A DNA stretch of 64,000 nucleotides from Monosiga brevicollis MX1 (GCF_000002865.3 NW_001865052.1:54439-118438), one strand, 5' to 3'. Shown: positions 23,801 through 36,291, counted from the first letter of the stretch. Notes: generated by a model not told the origin, from the letters alone. Made by a program: numbers and translations.

Positions 23801-26800
23801 TTACTTGGTCCAGTCGTCGTAAATATCGTAATCTTTGGTCAGAGATGAGCCCTCACCCGAGGAGATGTCCATACCACCCTGACGACGGCGCCGCACAACC
23901 GCGATGCCAACCGCGACAATGACAATCACGATGCCACCGGCCACAGCGGCAATGATGATGACCAACGTGGTGTCATCGTTACTCGACTCCTCCCCCGTCG
24001 ACTGCTCGCCGCCGACCGGATTCGATGATGACTGCGGCCCTCCATTGGACGGCGTCGTGGTTGTCGTTGTTGTCGTTGAGGTTGTGGTGCGACGGCGCGT
24101 CGTGGTCGTCGTGGTCGTGGTCGTGGTCGTCGTCGTCGTGGTTGTGGTCGTCGTCGTCGTCGTCGTCATCTTCACCGCTGCCAAGTCTGGGGCACTCTGC
24201 TCGCTGAACGGATTCTCACTGCTCGTGGGCTGCTCGTTTGCGCCCGAACGAATGGCCGGGTTTTGAAGCTCAGCAACCAGTTCGTCAGTGTCATCCAACA
24301 TGGCAGCGGCCTCGCCCTGGTTCAAGCTCGTAGGTAGCTCCACAATCACGTCCACGACTTGGTTCAAGTCGCGACGACGCGTGTCAACAGCCACCACGCC
24401 CACGCGCACCTCATCCATGTCCACGGCCGAAATGAAGAGCTTTCGCACAGCGTTGATGAAAATTCGCCGCGCAAGCGTGTTCTGAGTCAGATCCTGCGTG
24501 CCCCCCACATTGGTCAGCTCGAAGGAGCGCCTCAAGAAGAAACGGTTGGCCCCAGGAAGAGCGCGGATCGGACCACATGTGGCATCGCGACGCGAAGACG
24601 GCGCCTGAGATTCCATCTGTCCCGACGCGCAGGCGGTCCAAGCAAAGCAGGTCGGTGCACCATCGATGCCATACGTGCCAAAGGGACATGCTTTGCACTC
24701 GGTTGGCTGTGTGGGGCCTGTCACGCCGCAGTAGGTCGCCACATGCTCGTCGTCCGCACAGCTAGCACAAGGCGTGCACGTAACGGTTGTGACGCCATTG
24801 GCGCAGCCACCCGTGCGATAGGAGTTGTCCTCGCACGTGTTGCAGGCCGCGCATTGGCGATCCGTGGTGCTGGTGGGCGATGCCGTTTCGACGCTAAACG
24901 CCCCACATGATCGCAGGGGCGTACACTCAATGTCCGAGGTGGTTGTCGCTGGGCCGGACTGGTATGAACCGGCGGGGCAGGCGGAGGAGACCGGCTTGCA
25001 GCTCGCGGCCCCCGCTTCATCCTGATAGGTCGTGCCCTCCACGCAAGCCGTGCACACCGCGCCGTCAGAAGGCCATGCCCAAGTGGAACCAGCGCAGTAG
25101 AGCCTGGGGCTGTCCGCCGCATACCCGGCCGCACAAGATACGGCACAGAAACTGCCAGCTCCATTGCTGGCGGTGCAGTCGGTCGTGCCGATGCCTTCAA
25201 AGTCGCTCTCCGACACCCCCGCGCTGCAGGTGCGGTACTCGCACGGGAAGGCAGAACCAGTTTCCCAGCCATCGGCGCCGCACCGCACGAGCAAGGCCGA
25301 CGTGTTGACGTAGCCCACTTCGCAGGACACATCGCACACGGTCCCAAAGGTGGTGGCTTCGCAGTCCACCTCGGCGTTGGTGATTGTGGGCTGGGTACCG
25401 CAATCCTTGGGCGTGCAACCTGAGCTACCAATACCATCGCCTTCATACCCGTCGGGACAAACGTCGCACGCAAAGGAACCCGCCAAGTTTTGGCAGCCTA
25501 CACCCGGATAGCAAGGATCATCCACACACTCATCGTCGTCGATGCAGGTCCCATTGGGTGCTTGGGTATAGCCCGAGGGACAGGGCTCACACTCGTAGGT
25601 TCCATTCAGGTTGACGCATTCACGCAGCGCCGGGCAATATTGAGCAATGCCGGCGCGTTGCTGCGCGCACTCGTCAATGTCCCGGCACACGCGACCTTCC
25701 TGATAGGTCGTGTACCCTGTCGGGCAGTTGGAGCAGGAGACCACACCGCTGGCAAAGGAGCAGTTGCTGAGTGGATCGCACGGACTATCCGCGCACAGGT
25801 CTTGGAGCTCGCACGTCAAGTTGCCCTCCCAAGAGCCGTCACCGCCGCAAACGAACGTATTGGAAATGCCGTCCGGCACGACATAGTGCGTCCTGCAGCG
25901 CTGGACGCAGGTCGCGCCGTACGCCACGTTGACGCAGGCATCATTCCGCGCATTGGCATCCAAACCGGGGATGGTAGTCGGGCACACCACCTCCTCGCAT
26001 GTGTAGCCATCGCCGGTGTAGCCCGCGGGGCAAGGATCACACGTGTACGTATTGGATTCGGTGCCCGGATGGCAGAGTTCGGGCAAACCGCATGGCCCCA
26101 GCAGGCAGGCATTGACGTAAGCAGTAGTGGTGCTCGTGGTCGTGGTCACATCCAGGGAACTGCAAGCATTGTCAGCAAAGGTGCAATCGTCGCGTGCAGT
26201 GCATTCGCTGGAACTGAAGATGTACGTGCAGGGCACATCTGCGCCGGTGTTAACGCAGACATCGTAGGCATCTCGCCATTCGCATGTCTGAGTCCGCCCG
26301 TCGTTGTCGTGGGTACAGGAGGTCGCGGTGGGCAGCGCTTGGCACGGGGTCTCGTGTCCGGCCGCGAAGCACTCCTCCTGGTAGGCGTCGTAGACACATG
26401 CGTCGAGAATCTCACAATAGAAACGAGAGGAGACAAGGCCGCAGTCCCGCTGCTCACAGGAATTGGTCCCGAACGAGCTGCAGTAGTAGGCTGGACACTC
26501 GGCGGCACTGAACGAGCTACAGGCCGGAAGGTCTGCGGGAGCGGCGCACTCGGTAGGATCGCTGCACGGCTGACAGCCCTGGCTCGAGTCGTATTGGCAA
26601 CCGCCCACAAAGGTACAGGCGGCCTCCGTCTGGTAGACCATGCAAGGAACGGTCGAATTGAGGTCGTAACAGCGGTTTGCATACACGTTGAACGTACAGG
26701 TGGGGTCTTCCGCGCAGCGCGTCTCATCAGTGTACAGATGGCAGTCAACGGGATCTTCTTTACCCAGGCACTGCTCAATAGCATCGTAGTAGATGCAGCG

Positions 26801-28016
26801 CGTGTCGGGGCACGAGGCCGCATCGTAGAGGTGGCAGGGTGTGGCCTCGCCCTGCACATTGCAGAAGGCACGAGCGCTGTCCCATTGGCAGTCCTCCGAG
26901 GCGGCGCAAGTGGCAGCGATGGTAATTTCGTTACACGGATCGGGGGCGGTGGCATTCTTGCAACGCCCACCTTGATCGTCCACGTTGTCGACAAACACAC
27001 AGGTGCCCTGAAGAAAAGTGGTGCATTCCTCTGCCAGTGTAAGGGCGTCGCACGTCATTGGCGCGCAGGTGTCAAAGCCGCCATAAACGTTGGTTGTAGG
27101 CACGCAGCGGGGCAGTGCAGCCAGGCAGGCCGCGTTGGAAGTGAGTTCAGCGCATGGTGCGCCGCTATCGACGTCGGTGCACTGGCGACGGGTAGAGATG
27201 TAGTTGCATGACTTCTGATCGCAAGCACAGCGCTCGTCGCCCAGGTCAAAACAGGACACGGGAGCACAGGTGTCGTTGCCGTCCCAGCGGCAAAGCGGGG
27301 TATCGGCACCACACGTATCGCCGTCTGATATGCCGTTGCAGTTGGCATCGTAGGTTGGACAAGCCTGAACACAGGAGGCGCTCTGGCCAGCAGCGCAGGG
27401 CGAGCACTGCAGGCCCGAGCTATTATAAGTGCAGTAGTCGCTGTAGAGGCAGTCGTCGCGAGCGAGGTACATGCACGGCAGGCTCTCATTGATGGCCAGG
27501 CAGTAGGCGCCATTTGCAACGAAGCGGCAACGATCGCCGTGGCTGAGGCAGCGTGCTTGATCGCCGTTATACACCTCGCAGCTGCTGGCCGTGTCAGGGT
27601 CCGTGCAGAAGGATAGATCCTCGACAAAGCTGCAGTAGTCGGGGCAAGAGGCCGCAGTGCCGTAGTACGTGCAGGGCACTTGCTCGTCTTGGTCAAAGCA
27701 ACGGTCAGCCTCTTGGCTAAATTTGCAGTTCAGGGAGCTTGAGTTGCACACGGCCTCAGAACTGAGATCGCTGCAGCGGAGGTCTCGGCAAGCTTCGTTG
27801 TCAACGCCCAGCGGGAAGCAGCGTGTTTGAGGACAGGCCTCAACGCTGTAGCTGTCGCACGCTTGGCTGGTGTCAACGGGCGAGCATACTTCGCGATCGC
27901 TGAGCCAACTGCAGTCGGCCTTGTTTTGGCAGGCGGACTATTGCGAGATGAACACGCCAAAACACGAGGCGTGAGTTCGTTCGGAGGCAGTAAGACTGAT
28001 TTGAGCGGGAAGGAAG

Positions 28017-28071
<55 letters not shown>

Positions 28072-30418
28072 GTTGTTTCATACCTCGGAATAGCGCTCGT
28101 AGCAGTACTCTTCGCGACAGGTACCGTCGTTGGTGAGATCGTCCCAGATGCAAGCGTCGACGCAAGCTTCGGGACTGAAGCGCTGTTCACACGGCAAACT
28201 AGGATCTATGTGTCATTGCCAGAATCAGGCCGAGGAAACAAAAGTTGTGTGGCTATGTCCAAAGAATAATCCGAGGCAATCTTGACGTACCGATGGTGGT
28301 GACGGGGGCAGCGGTAGTGGTCGGACATTCGCCCTCACGATGACATTGGTTGTCTGAGGTGCAAAACTCGCAACTGGGCTCGACCGAACAGTTGACCTCG
28401 GGCAGGCCCGGGCACACATTGGGCATCGCCGTGGTCGAGGGTGTGGCGCTAGCGTTTTGACACATGTTTTGGGCATACGTGCAACCCAAGTCGGTACACC
28501 ACTCTTCCTGCGCAAATGGCACGGATAAGAAGATGAGGAACCCAGTGGCCGCGGGGGGAGGGCAAAGGGAGGTGGGTGCAGGGTACGGGCGACATTTGGC
28601 ATTTGGTCACTGACCGTTACGACAGAAGAGCATTCGCGGGGTTCACAAGCGGTGGCGCCGTCCTGACAACGGACAGGGCAGGCCCCGTTGGCGAATTCAG
28701 AGCAAGACTTGCTGAAATCGTCTGGGTCATGCGCAGGAGGGAGGGGGTGAGTTGGCTTGACTCGGGACGGGAAACGTCGACGAACAGGCGGTGGTCCGTC
28801 GACGATGGATAAGGGAAGGAATGGAAAGCGCGCGAGCGCAAACCTTTTTGAAAGCACTGGCCGTAGTTTGCGGAACAATCGGCGTAATCCTCGCACATGG
28901 CAGCTCCGACATTCGCGCAGGCGGGGTCCTCACAGGCGTTGGTGTCGGGATTTACGCTGCACATCATACTAATGTTGGCACAAATATGGATGGGGTATTT
29001 GGATTAAAACCAAGGTATTGGCAAGGCAGGGTGCGGGCGGGGCCGGGATAAGATGAATCCTACCTGGGACATTCAGCAGAGGAGTACTGGTTGCAGTCTT
29101 TGACGGGCTTGGGGCAAGTGCCCGAGTACTGAGCCAGGTCCATGCAAACGGAGTTGTCGTGGCAGCAGTGGTCAGCGGCCATGCAAGAGCGATAGTCGAC
29201 GGACATCATATTGCAAGGGACTGGAACGGTGCTGTTGCCACAGTAACCGAAACGCTCGTAATAGGTGCAAGCATCGCTGTTTCTGCACGAGTCAATGTCG
29301 GTAAACCGACAGGGAAGCGGGGTGCCCTGTGGACGACAGTGAAGCGAGTTGTCGTCCCAGACGCAGGGGGATGAGGTTTGGGTATTGTTCTCACACAGCG
29401 GCCTCGAAGAACTGGAATAATCTTGACATGTCGGGGCCTCTCCTGAAGCAGTGAGGAGGGGGGCGATGTTGGATCATGAGCAGGGAGAGTGATGGTGGTA
29501 GCGATGACGGCAAATGGGGTGGCCTTACCTTGGGGCAAGCACTTTGCAATGTCGTCATAGAATTCACATTGCAGCGCGGGGTGATAGCTAGAGTTGGAAC
29601 ACTAAATGTTTTGAAGCGGCCGGTGGCGCAATCTGTGAGCGGGACTGTTATTTATCCAATAGCCGGGCCGGTGTCACAGGGGCGGCTGTCAGACGCACGC
29701 ACCGCGATGGAACCGAAATCAGAGCAGGTGGCGGCACGACAGCCAGTGCTGGCATAGTCATAGGTGCAGCGAACGGGGCAGCTGTTGGGATCGTCAGGAT
29801 ATGACTCACAAGCAGCGCCCGTATCTACCAAGACCAAAGGCAATTTTTCGGACGGGGAGCGGGGGTGCGAAACGGAGGGTTAGTCGAATGCCATATGATG
29901 GCAGCGGCAGGGTGGGGCACTGTTGCTGCTCTGAGCGCGGCATACCTCGGGCGTAGCAGAGATCGCGCCATTCCACCCATTCGCAGTCGTTGTTGCAAGT
30001 TGCTTGCTCGCGGGAGAGGCAATCTAACGAGAGCAAGGGTGTGCCAGAGGCGCGTCCGCGTGAGTGAGGAGGAGGCAAAACAGAAGGGGCGGAGGGAAAG
30101 GGACGAAGAATAGAAGCGGAACATGAAAAGGCAAAGGCGGGAGAGAAAAGGCGAGGGACGGCCAGAGGGAAGCAGAGGGACGTCAAGGGAAGAAGAGGGA
30201 GGAAGAGGCAGAGCGAAAGGGAGCAAGAGGGGGGAGGGGCGACTGCCAAAAGAGGGCGTTTGGCGCTCGCACGCGCCAGAGGGAGCAAACCCAAACAAAC
30301 AAAGAGGGCGCGGATGACTCCATTGCCAAACGACCTTACCAAGCTCATCAGCACCCGAAGACACCACCGCCATGAGCAGAACACAGCCCACCAAGGCCAT
30401 GCGCTTCCAATACACCAT
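23801..30418 (-). CDS. Giant Cys-rich type I membrane protein (Cys repeats, Sushi, EGF, TNFR-like, poly-Thr stalk)
   Basis: Exon 1 (30340-30418) encodes a signal peptide (hydrophobic MALVGCVLLMAVVSSGA). Several small exons between about 28080 and 30025, then one large exon (23801 to about 27937), encode many copies of a 35-50-residue module with spacing of the form C..Y..C...D..C.W/Y......C......PC. After these come Sushi-like segments (GGDGSWEGNLTCE; CGADGWETG), calcium-binding-type EGF domains starting DIDEC and DDDEC, and TNFR-like Cys pairs. A stalk of mostly Thr encoded by GTC/GTG repeats (about 24050-24175) precedes a single transmembrane segment (TLVIIIAAVAGGIVIVIVAV), a stop-transfer RRRRQ and a roughly 25-residue tail containing KDYDIYDDWTK. 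It should be a cell-surface receptor or adhesion protein; ligand unknown. The tail tyrosines sit in acidic context and could be phosphorylated. Exon borders in 28000-30300 are approximate. Confidence 0.85.
24050..24175 (-). repeat. Coding trinucleotide repeat (poly-Thr stalk)
   Basis: GTC/GTG/GTT triplets on plus read as Thr codons on minus. They form an O-glycosylation-prone stalk interrupted by a short basic RRR and a Ser. The repeat is likely variable in length between strains (inference). Confidence 0.9.
28017..28068. repeat. Poly-A/poly-T run of about 52 bp
   Basis: Homopolymer A on plus (T on minus) inside an intron of the Cys-rich receptor gene. On the gene strand it forms an extreme poly-T tract. 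The length could include sequencing or assembly error. Confidence 0.95.
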
Positions 30419-31000
30419 GGTCTCCCGTTACTGCAGGACACGACTCGCCCCACGTCCGGCTGCCATTCACCCCCCAAAAGCACCCAACAGAGTCACAAGA
30501 AAAATAGTTGTGCGTGTTGTGCTGTGAATACGACCCCCTCTCTCTCTCTCTCTCTCTCTCTCTTAAATCTCTCAAATCTCTCGAGTCTCTCTCGATTCTC
30601 TCGAATCTCTCTCGAATATGTAAACTCTTCTAAACTCCCTCTCACACACTTTTCTCTCTCTCTCAAACTCTCTCTCAAATTCTCTCTCTCTCTGTTTTCA
30701 TCTCTCTCTCTCTTCCCTAAGTCTCTCTTTTCTTACATTTGATTGATTTCCTCTCTCTCTCTCTCTCCTCTCTTGGTGAGAAGTCACACGGAATATCCAA
30801 GGTCATAAACATGTTAACTGTCTGCACTATATTAGTCACCACTTCCTAACGAATCTGCACAAGGAATAGTTTTCACTGCAACAAGTCCCCGCTCACAAAG
30901 TGCGCGGTTGATTCGCTGATACACTAACAAATGGTAATGCCACACCATTTGGGCACAACAGCTGTTTGGTTTGGTGGCGTATCGTCACTGCTTGCGTGAG
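30419..31000. other. Intergenic, CT-rich
   Basis: Upstream of the receptor gene and downstream of the sphingomyelin-synthase-like gene. It has a CT run at about 30536-30562 and irregular TCTCTC blocks to about 30770. No gene is seen. Confidence 0.65.
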
Positions 31001-33245
31001 CTAGTGAATGAGGTCAATGGCATGGAGAAAAACGTAGGCCACCGGCACCACGGCCAGGATGGCCAAATGCTTGACACCAAAGTGCCCACGCACCGGAAGC
31101 TTGTCAGTGTAGCGCGTCGCGGCATTCAAGGCCAAATGCATCAACACCGTCACCGCCACCGCCTGCACCATGTCCACCTGACCCACGCAGGCACAGCAAG
31201 TCACCGTCGATTTTACAATCCGTCAACCCGTGCATGGTCCATAGGGAGCCCCGACAAGCAACCAGGGTGCGTGTGCGGGGCGGCCGCTGATGCGTGCATC
31301 ATCACATACCGTGTAGTGAAACCGCTCCATCGCGCTGACAAACATCGAGTGCACCCCAAGAGCCAGAAACACCAGCCGCAGTGCCCACGGCACTCGCGGT
31401 TGAGGCTGCGTGACGATGCCACACAAAGAGGATGAAAGCTTTGCAAAGGCAAGAGCAAAGGCATGGCAGGCAAAGTTGAAAGCCTCGGCTGGCCTAGCTC
31501 CGAGAGCGGGCCAACACAACAGATTGCTCACGTGAAAAAAGACGGTCATGATGGTCGATGCCACCAATGTACCGTGCCCGCTGAATAACAAATCACCACA
31601 TCCTCCCGATTCGCTCGCATGCTTGAAGATTAGCCTACAGATCGATGGCCCACAACAGAAAGCGAGCCCCAGATGCCAAGAGTCAGTTTGGAACGCCCAA
31701 GACACACCGGACAACACCCTCACAAGCGCAAAGGGTGAAATCAGATCGACAACAGCAATCTGCCGGGGCCGGGGCGCACCGGCAGTTGGGATTCAGAGGC
31801 CCCAGCGTTGTCGATAAGAAGGATAAAGACCGCAAGGCCCGTGTCAAAATGTGCAACCCTACACGCGGAGCATGAGAAGACGCCATGCGCATCGCATGAT
31901 CGATATCCCAGGCGCCTGCCGGAGCGGGAGCATCAACGTACAGACGGTATGCACAAACGCCGTTTGGCGATAACCCGTCCGAACCTAAGTCCAGCACCCA
32001 GCACCCGCAAGCATGCTTGAGCACGCTTGCCCGGGAGCAAGCCAAAATTGCAAACACAATGATCGGTATCCAGCCAAACAAACCACCATGTACATGACCA
32101 GGCCAATCTGCACGCCCAAAAACAGAAAAGTGGGGGTCTGGTGCTCCACCAGCCACCGCAATGAAGTGTCCTCTGCACAGCCGCGTGTTCGTCCCTCTCG
32201 CTACGCGCACAATAAAACCACCTGAGAACGCGAGGCATATTTCCCAAGACACACGCCGAGGGCCGAGTGCCAGAAGCAGGCGCATTTGCCGCTCGCAAAA
32301 CCCTGCATACCCAGCAGTGTGGAAACCACAACCAATCATGAAGCACATCGCGGATGCGTGTCAAAACCAGATGACCCTCTAAGACGTGCTGGCGCCCGTG
32401 TAGCATCTGCCAACGCCAACATACATAACCAGACTCGAGGTCAATACGGCCCAGAATTTGCAGTGGAACGCCTTCTCTTGGTCGAAATCATGGGCCACGC
32501 ACCGCTGTTCGGGCCAACAAGACATGCTTGTCTGCCTCACTCAAGTTGCTAGCCTACTCGAACCAAGAGAATGAGTGTCAAGAAGAGGCTCAGAGTTCTT
32601 GTCAAGGCAAACAGGGCGTACCAGCAGCGCCTTGCTCAGCTGCTGCCATGAATGCTCAGCGCTGTTGTTGAGTCTAAAAAGGAAGGCCCGCGTGAGGTTG
32701 AAGTCGCTGCGCATGCTCTGCCCCAGCGCTTCGGCATTTGATGATCCGCTACAGGTGTGGAAAAAAACTGCCCGCTAAATACGTACTCTACGGCATGACG
32801 CGGGCTCATAGCCAGCCCTGCTTCCTCGCGGAGCCACCGTGCGCCAGTCTTAGCCTGATGCCCAGTGGCACACAAAACACGCACGCCCCAGAATATGAGA
32901 CCAGCGCCGGAAACAGCAGTTGGCTGGCTTGGAACTGATGTATGCTCACCTCCCAGGATGGATAATGTTGATGGTAGTCTCGATAAACCAGATCTTGCTC
33001 GGTGGGCTGCGAGACCAGGTTCACAAACTGCACCTCGGCGTACATGTACACCAGGCCGGCCAAGAGACTCAGCAGCGCCGTCACCGGCCAGGCATGCCAT
33101 GGCCATCGCTACCAGGCATGAGCATGAGCAGAAAACCAATCAAGCAGTGAGTCCTCCCCAAAGCACCCCTGCTAATAGATGCCCAGGTCGGTAGCTCCAC
33201 CCAGCGCGCCCTGACCTCGGGCGCAAGATGGCTCCTGATCCCCAT
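31001..33245 (-). CDS. Sphingomyelin-synthase-like (SMS/SAMD8) multi-pass membrane enzyme
   Basis: Several exons on minus. The last is 31001-31177; the one before ends at 31310 with ..ERFHYT, so the joined motif is HYTVDM. Further upstream an exon ending near 31531 gives GGCGDLLFSGHGT. These are the D3 (CGDxxFSGH) and D4 (HYTxD) motifs of sphingomyelin and ceramide-phosphoethanolamine synthases, with the His/His/Asp triad present. Another exon (about 31743-31875) has STTLGPLNPNC, matching the segment before D3 in this family. The N-terminal part (32000-33245) encodes hydrophobic segments (e.g. VTALLSLLAGLVYMY), consistent with six membrane spans. The enzyme would move a phospho-head-group onto ceramide in the Golgi, ER or plasma membrane. 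Which head-group is made cannot be told. There is no SAM domain in the visible N-terminus. N-terminal exon borders are approximate and the start could be at 33266. Confidence 0.78.
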
Positions 33246-33911
33246 GATCACACAGAAAAAAAACACGAAAAAATAATCTAATGAACAATACTGAAATCAA
33301 CGCCGTCGTCGATTTCCCGAATTTTATCTGCAACAACTTGTCTTCACGCCCATTTACATCTCTACTGCACATTCAAAACATCGACGATAACCTGCACTAC
33401 ATCATCACCAAATCTTGTAATCTGACATGCTGACATCTCTTTAGTGTGCACGTCCGGCTGAGGAAGGATGGCCAGTTTGATCCGAGGGCTTGGAGAAGAA
33501 GGAGGAGGAGAAGGAGGAGGAGAGAGCATGAGCGGGAGGCGGAGGAGAGAGTATGAGGGGGAGGCGGAGGAGAGGGTATGAAGGAATAGGGAAGGGTGAA
33601 GGATGGAAACAGGGTCAGAATCGATTTCGGGAATTCAGGAAAAGTGGCGCGTTGCGCCCTATTGACTAGCTGTGTAGCAACTATGGTCGCTTAAATGAAC
33701 AGACAAGAAGGCCGAAGACAAGCAGGCCGTCCTAATGATGGCCCTCGGCTCGAGTAAAGCGCAGAGGGTGGTTTCTATGCTCAACCATGTGGCTCGAGCC
33801 CCATGGTCGTGGCATTGAAACAAGGAAAAAAGACGGAATGTATTGGTGTAAGGTAAACGCTCGCTAAGCGAGGCAAATCCACCAAATCAGCAGTTGGGTG
33901 CAAAAACTCTT
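33246..33911. other. Intergenic region
   Basis: AT-rich near 33260-33440, then GGAGGAG-rich (33500-33580). No coding sequence recognised. The promoter of the SMS-like gene and the 3' end of the kinase lie here. Confidence 0.6.
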
Positions 33912-35039
33912 TCAACATATGTATTGAGCGGCGAGGCGGTCCAAGTTGGCGCGGCCCGGGGTGACCGAGCGCTTGCGATGGCCGTCTGTCATGTCACTGT
34001 CACTGCTAATGGCGCTGTCTCCGCTGACCTTGCTTTGAATCACGGTGGGATCCAGGAAGCCAGCACGGTGGCTTTTGGGGGTGGCACAACCGCCAGCGGA
34101 GCTTGCCAGCTTGATGTCGGGCAGGATTGAGGACGGCGCAGTGTGTTGACGTTGATGCTCATGGCGATGGTGACGAGACTGCCGTTGGTGATGCTTTTGA
34201 CTGGTTTTCTCGGGCTCCTTCAATGACACGAACCAAGGAAAGTTGGCGTCCAGGAAGAAGGCGACCTCGTCGAGCGTGGCACGCATTTCCGGGACTGGAT
34301 TGAGCATGCGTAAAAGAACATGTCGCATGGCAGGGGTAAGGAGCTCTAGGCGAGCTTGCACGGGCAGAACGCCTTGGGCAAAGTAGTCGCGGAATTGTTG
34401 GTCTCGGCGTGAGGCGCGGTCCCAAGGCAGATCAGCAAAGAGCATGGCGTAGAGGACGAGACCGATGGACCAGACGTCTTGGCCAGTGTGGCAAGGGTGA
34501 CCGCGAAGAATCTCCGGCGCCATGTACATTTGTGTACCGGGAATCTGTTGTCCGTGTTGATGGCCGATGGGAACCATGGTGCCCAGGTCGTGGAGAACCA
34601 GATTGTTGTGCTCGTCCATCAGGCAGTTTTCGGGTTTGATATCACCGTGGACAAAGCCGGCAATGGCCACTTCTTGCGCTGCGTGCACAAGCTGGCGAAG
34701 CCAGCGGTGAGCATTTGCTTGGCTCAAGGAGACGGGGGCGTGAGGACAGATATGATGGTAGAGGGTTCCGCGAGGCATGTCCCGCATGACGATGGCCGTG
34801 CGTCCGTCGCTGAGGGCAAAGGTGTCCTCGAGGCGAACGATGTTCTGAGCATGAGCCAGCAGCTGCATCATCTGGATTTCGGTCATGGCTTCAGCGTAGC
34901 GGTGACTCGCGACGAGCTTGACTGCCACCGTACCAGTGGTGGCAATGTCCAAGGCGCGATGCACGGTGGCGGTGGCGCCATGGCCCAACTCAGCGCCAAG
35001 CAGGTAGCGCTTGTTGAGGAGCTCGGTTGGCACTGCCAT
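33912..35039 (-). CDS. Single-exon Ser/Thr protein kinase with HGD catalytic loop
   Basis: One open reading frame of 375 aa with no intron, unlike almost all neighbours. Motifs: Gly loop GHGATATVHRA (residues about 19-29), VAVK (ATP-binding Lys), catalytic loop HGDIKPEN (HGD replaces HRD, so the Arg that contacts the phosphorylated activation loop is missing while the catalytic Asp is kept), HDLG in place of DFG (Asp retained), MAPEIL, and DVWSIGLVLYAML. The C-terminal 110 residues are His/Arg/Gln- and Ser-rich and probably disordered. It should be an active kinase that does not need activation-loop phosphorylation (inference from the missing Arg). The nearest recognisable group by layout is the SBK/CAMK-like kinases, with low certainty. 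Lack of introns suggests either retroposition or a young gene. Confidence 0.85.
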   Translation of the reverse strand: MAVPTELLNKRYLLGAELGHGATATVHRALDIATTGTVAVKLVASHRYAEAMTEIQMMQLLAHAQNIVRLEDTFALSDGRTAIVMRDMPRGTLYHHICPHAPVSLSQANAHRWLRQLVHAAQEVAIAGFVHGDIKPENCLMDEHNNLVLHDLGTMVPIGHQHGQQIPGTQMYMAPEILRGHPCHTGQDVWSIGLVLYAMLFADLPWDRASRRDQQFRDYFAQGVLPVQARLELLTPAMRHVLLRMLNPVPEMRATLDEVAFFLDANFPWFVSLKEPEKTSQKHHQRQSRHHRHEHQRQHTAPSSILPDIKLASSAGGCATPKSHRAGFLDPTVIQSKVSGDSAISSDSDMTDGHRKRSVTPGRANLDRLAAQYIC

Positions 35040-36291
35040 TTTGTGAGTCGCGTATGCTCAAGGTTCAATCCGAAAAATGTCAAATGAATACTTCGGGGTG
35101 GGGCAGGAGGGGGTTATATCAAGGGGCGACTTGAATGTGACCGGTTGGCGCGGTTGAATGTGTCTCTAGTCTAGCCAAGTCAACCGGTCCCAAGCACGTT
35201 GGTGGCACCGAAAGGAGAAAAATGAGAGATGATCGGACCACTTCTTCATGATCAGCACAGAGTCAGCGGGAGAGACTGGGGGCAGGAAGAGGAGAGGGAT
35301 GCGGATCCATGTTGTGCCCGTCCCGGCGCGTCATTGTTGCAATGCAAGGCAAACGCGACAATCAGGATGGGTGCTGTCAGGTGCACCGGCACGAGACTAA
35401 GGCATGAGCTAGGGTTGTTGTTTGTCCAGAGTCACATGGTCTCACTCATTCTTCTGTCCCCTACAAAACCTACCTCCGAGGTACCCACCAACGCTTGGTT
35501 TTTTCCGCTGTATTTGGATCTCTCTGTCTCGCTCCGTAGCTCTCTGTATCTCTCTGTACATCTCTGTATCTCTCCATAGCTCGACCTCTGTCTCTCAAAC
35601 TTGTTGGGGGTACACCTGACTCAAGCAGCTAGAATTTAGGACAATGACGTCATGGTATCGTATATGACAATGCAAGACAGCACACGCGATGCTCCTTTTT
35701 ACTTGGAACGACAACAGCTCGAGCCAACAACTCGCGAAGGCTTCTGTCAGTTGCATCAATCGCAATTTGGTCTGGGTATCGTGTGCGTCATCCAAACACT
35801 GATGAAAGCTCGGGGATTGATTCATAGTACATGCAGCTTTGTGCAAGACCTTCTGCCGATGCCTTTCTGGTGTGCCGAGACGGAAACACACGTTGCATCA
35901 TAAAGAACTGCCCGGGGCAGAGCCATCGCAATACAACGTCGTACCGCGTGACTTTTGTGACTGCCACAGTCAAAGGAATCGTCCGACCTGAGAAGGAGCA
36001 AACGACGCGGAGACACGATTTTTCTGGAACGAGGACTTGCTCCCTCAGCGCTGCGTGTGGGTGGGTGTGCTGTGCTGTGATGTGGTGTGGTGTCCCAAAC
36101 GGTTCACGACCTCTTGTTTGCCATCTTGTGCCGTTCTGGTGTGAACGTCTTTGAATTACCAACATCGGATGTACATGTACTGGCATGTGAAAGTCTTTCC
36201 TCCTCATCACGTCTTGTGTGAAAACTGAAAACAAGGCAAAGCCAAGAAAGTATCTGACATTCCGGCTCAAGGCCACAGTTGCCTTTTAAAC
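35040..36291. other. Intergenic region
   Basis: No gene recognised. It holds a short TCTCTGTATCTC-type repeat (about 35518-35600) upstream of the kinase. ORFs here do not resemble any family. Confidence 0.6.

Noticed and set aside
25490-27211. 573-codon plus-strand ORF
   Set aside because: Fully antisense to the large Cys-rich exon; Ala/Gly/Val/Arg-rich composition is what GC-biased third positions of the minus gene produce. The minus frame has signal peptide, domains and TM segment.
28017-28068. Poly-A run as a retroposon tail
   Set aside because: No target-site duplication or adjacent retrogene body is seen; it lies in an intron between coding exons of one gene.
34479-35087. 202-codon plus ORF
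   Set aside because: Antisense to the intronless kinase.
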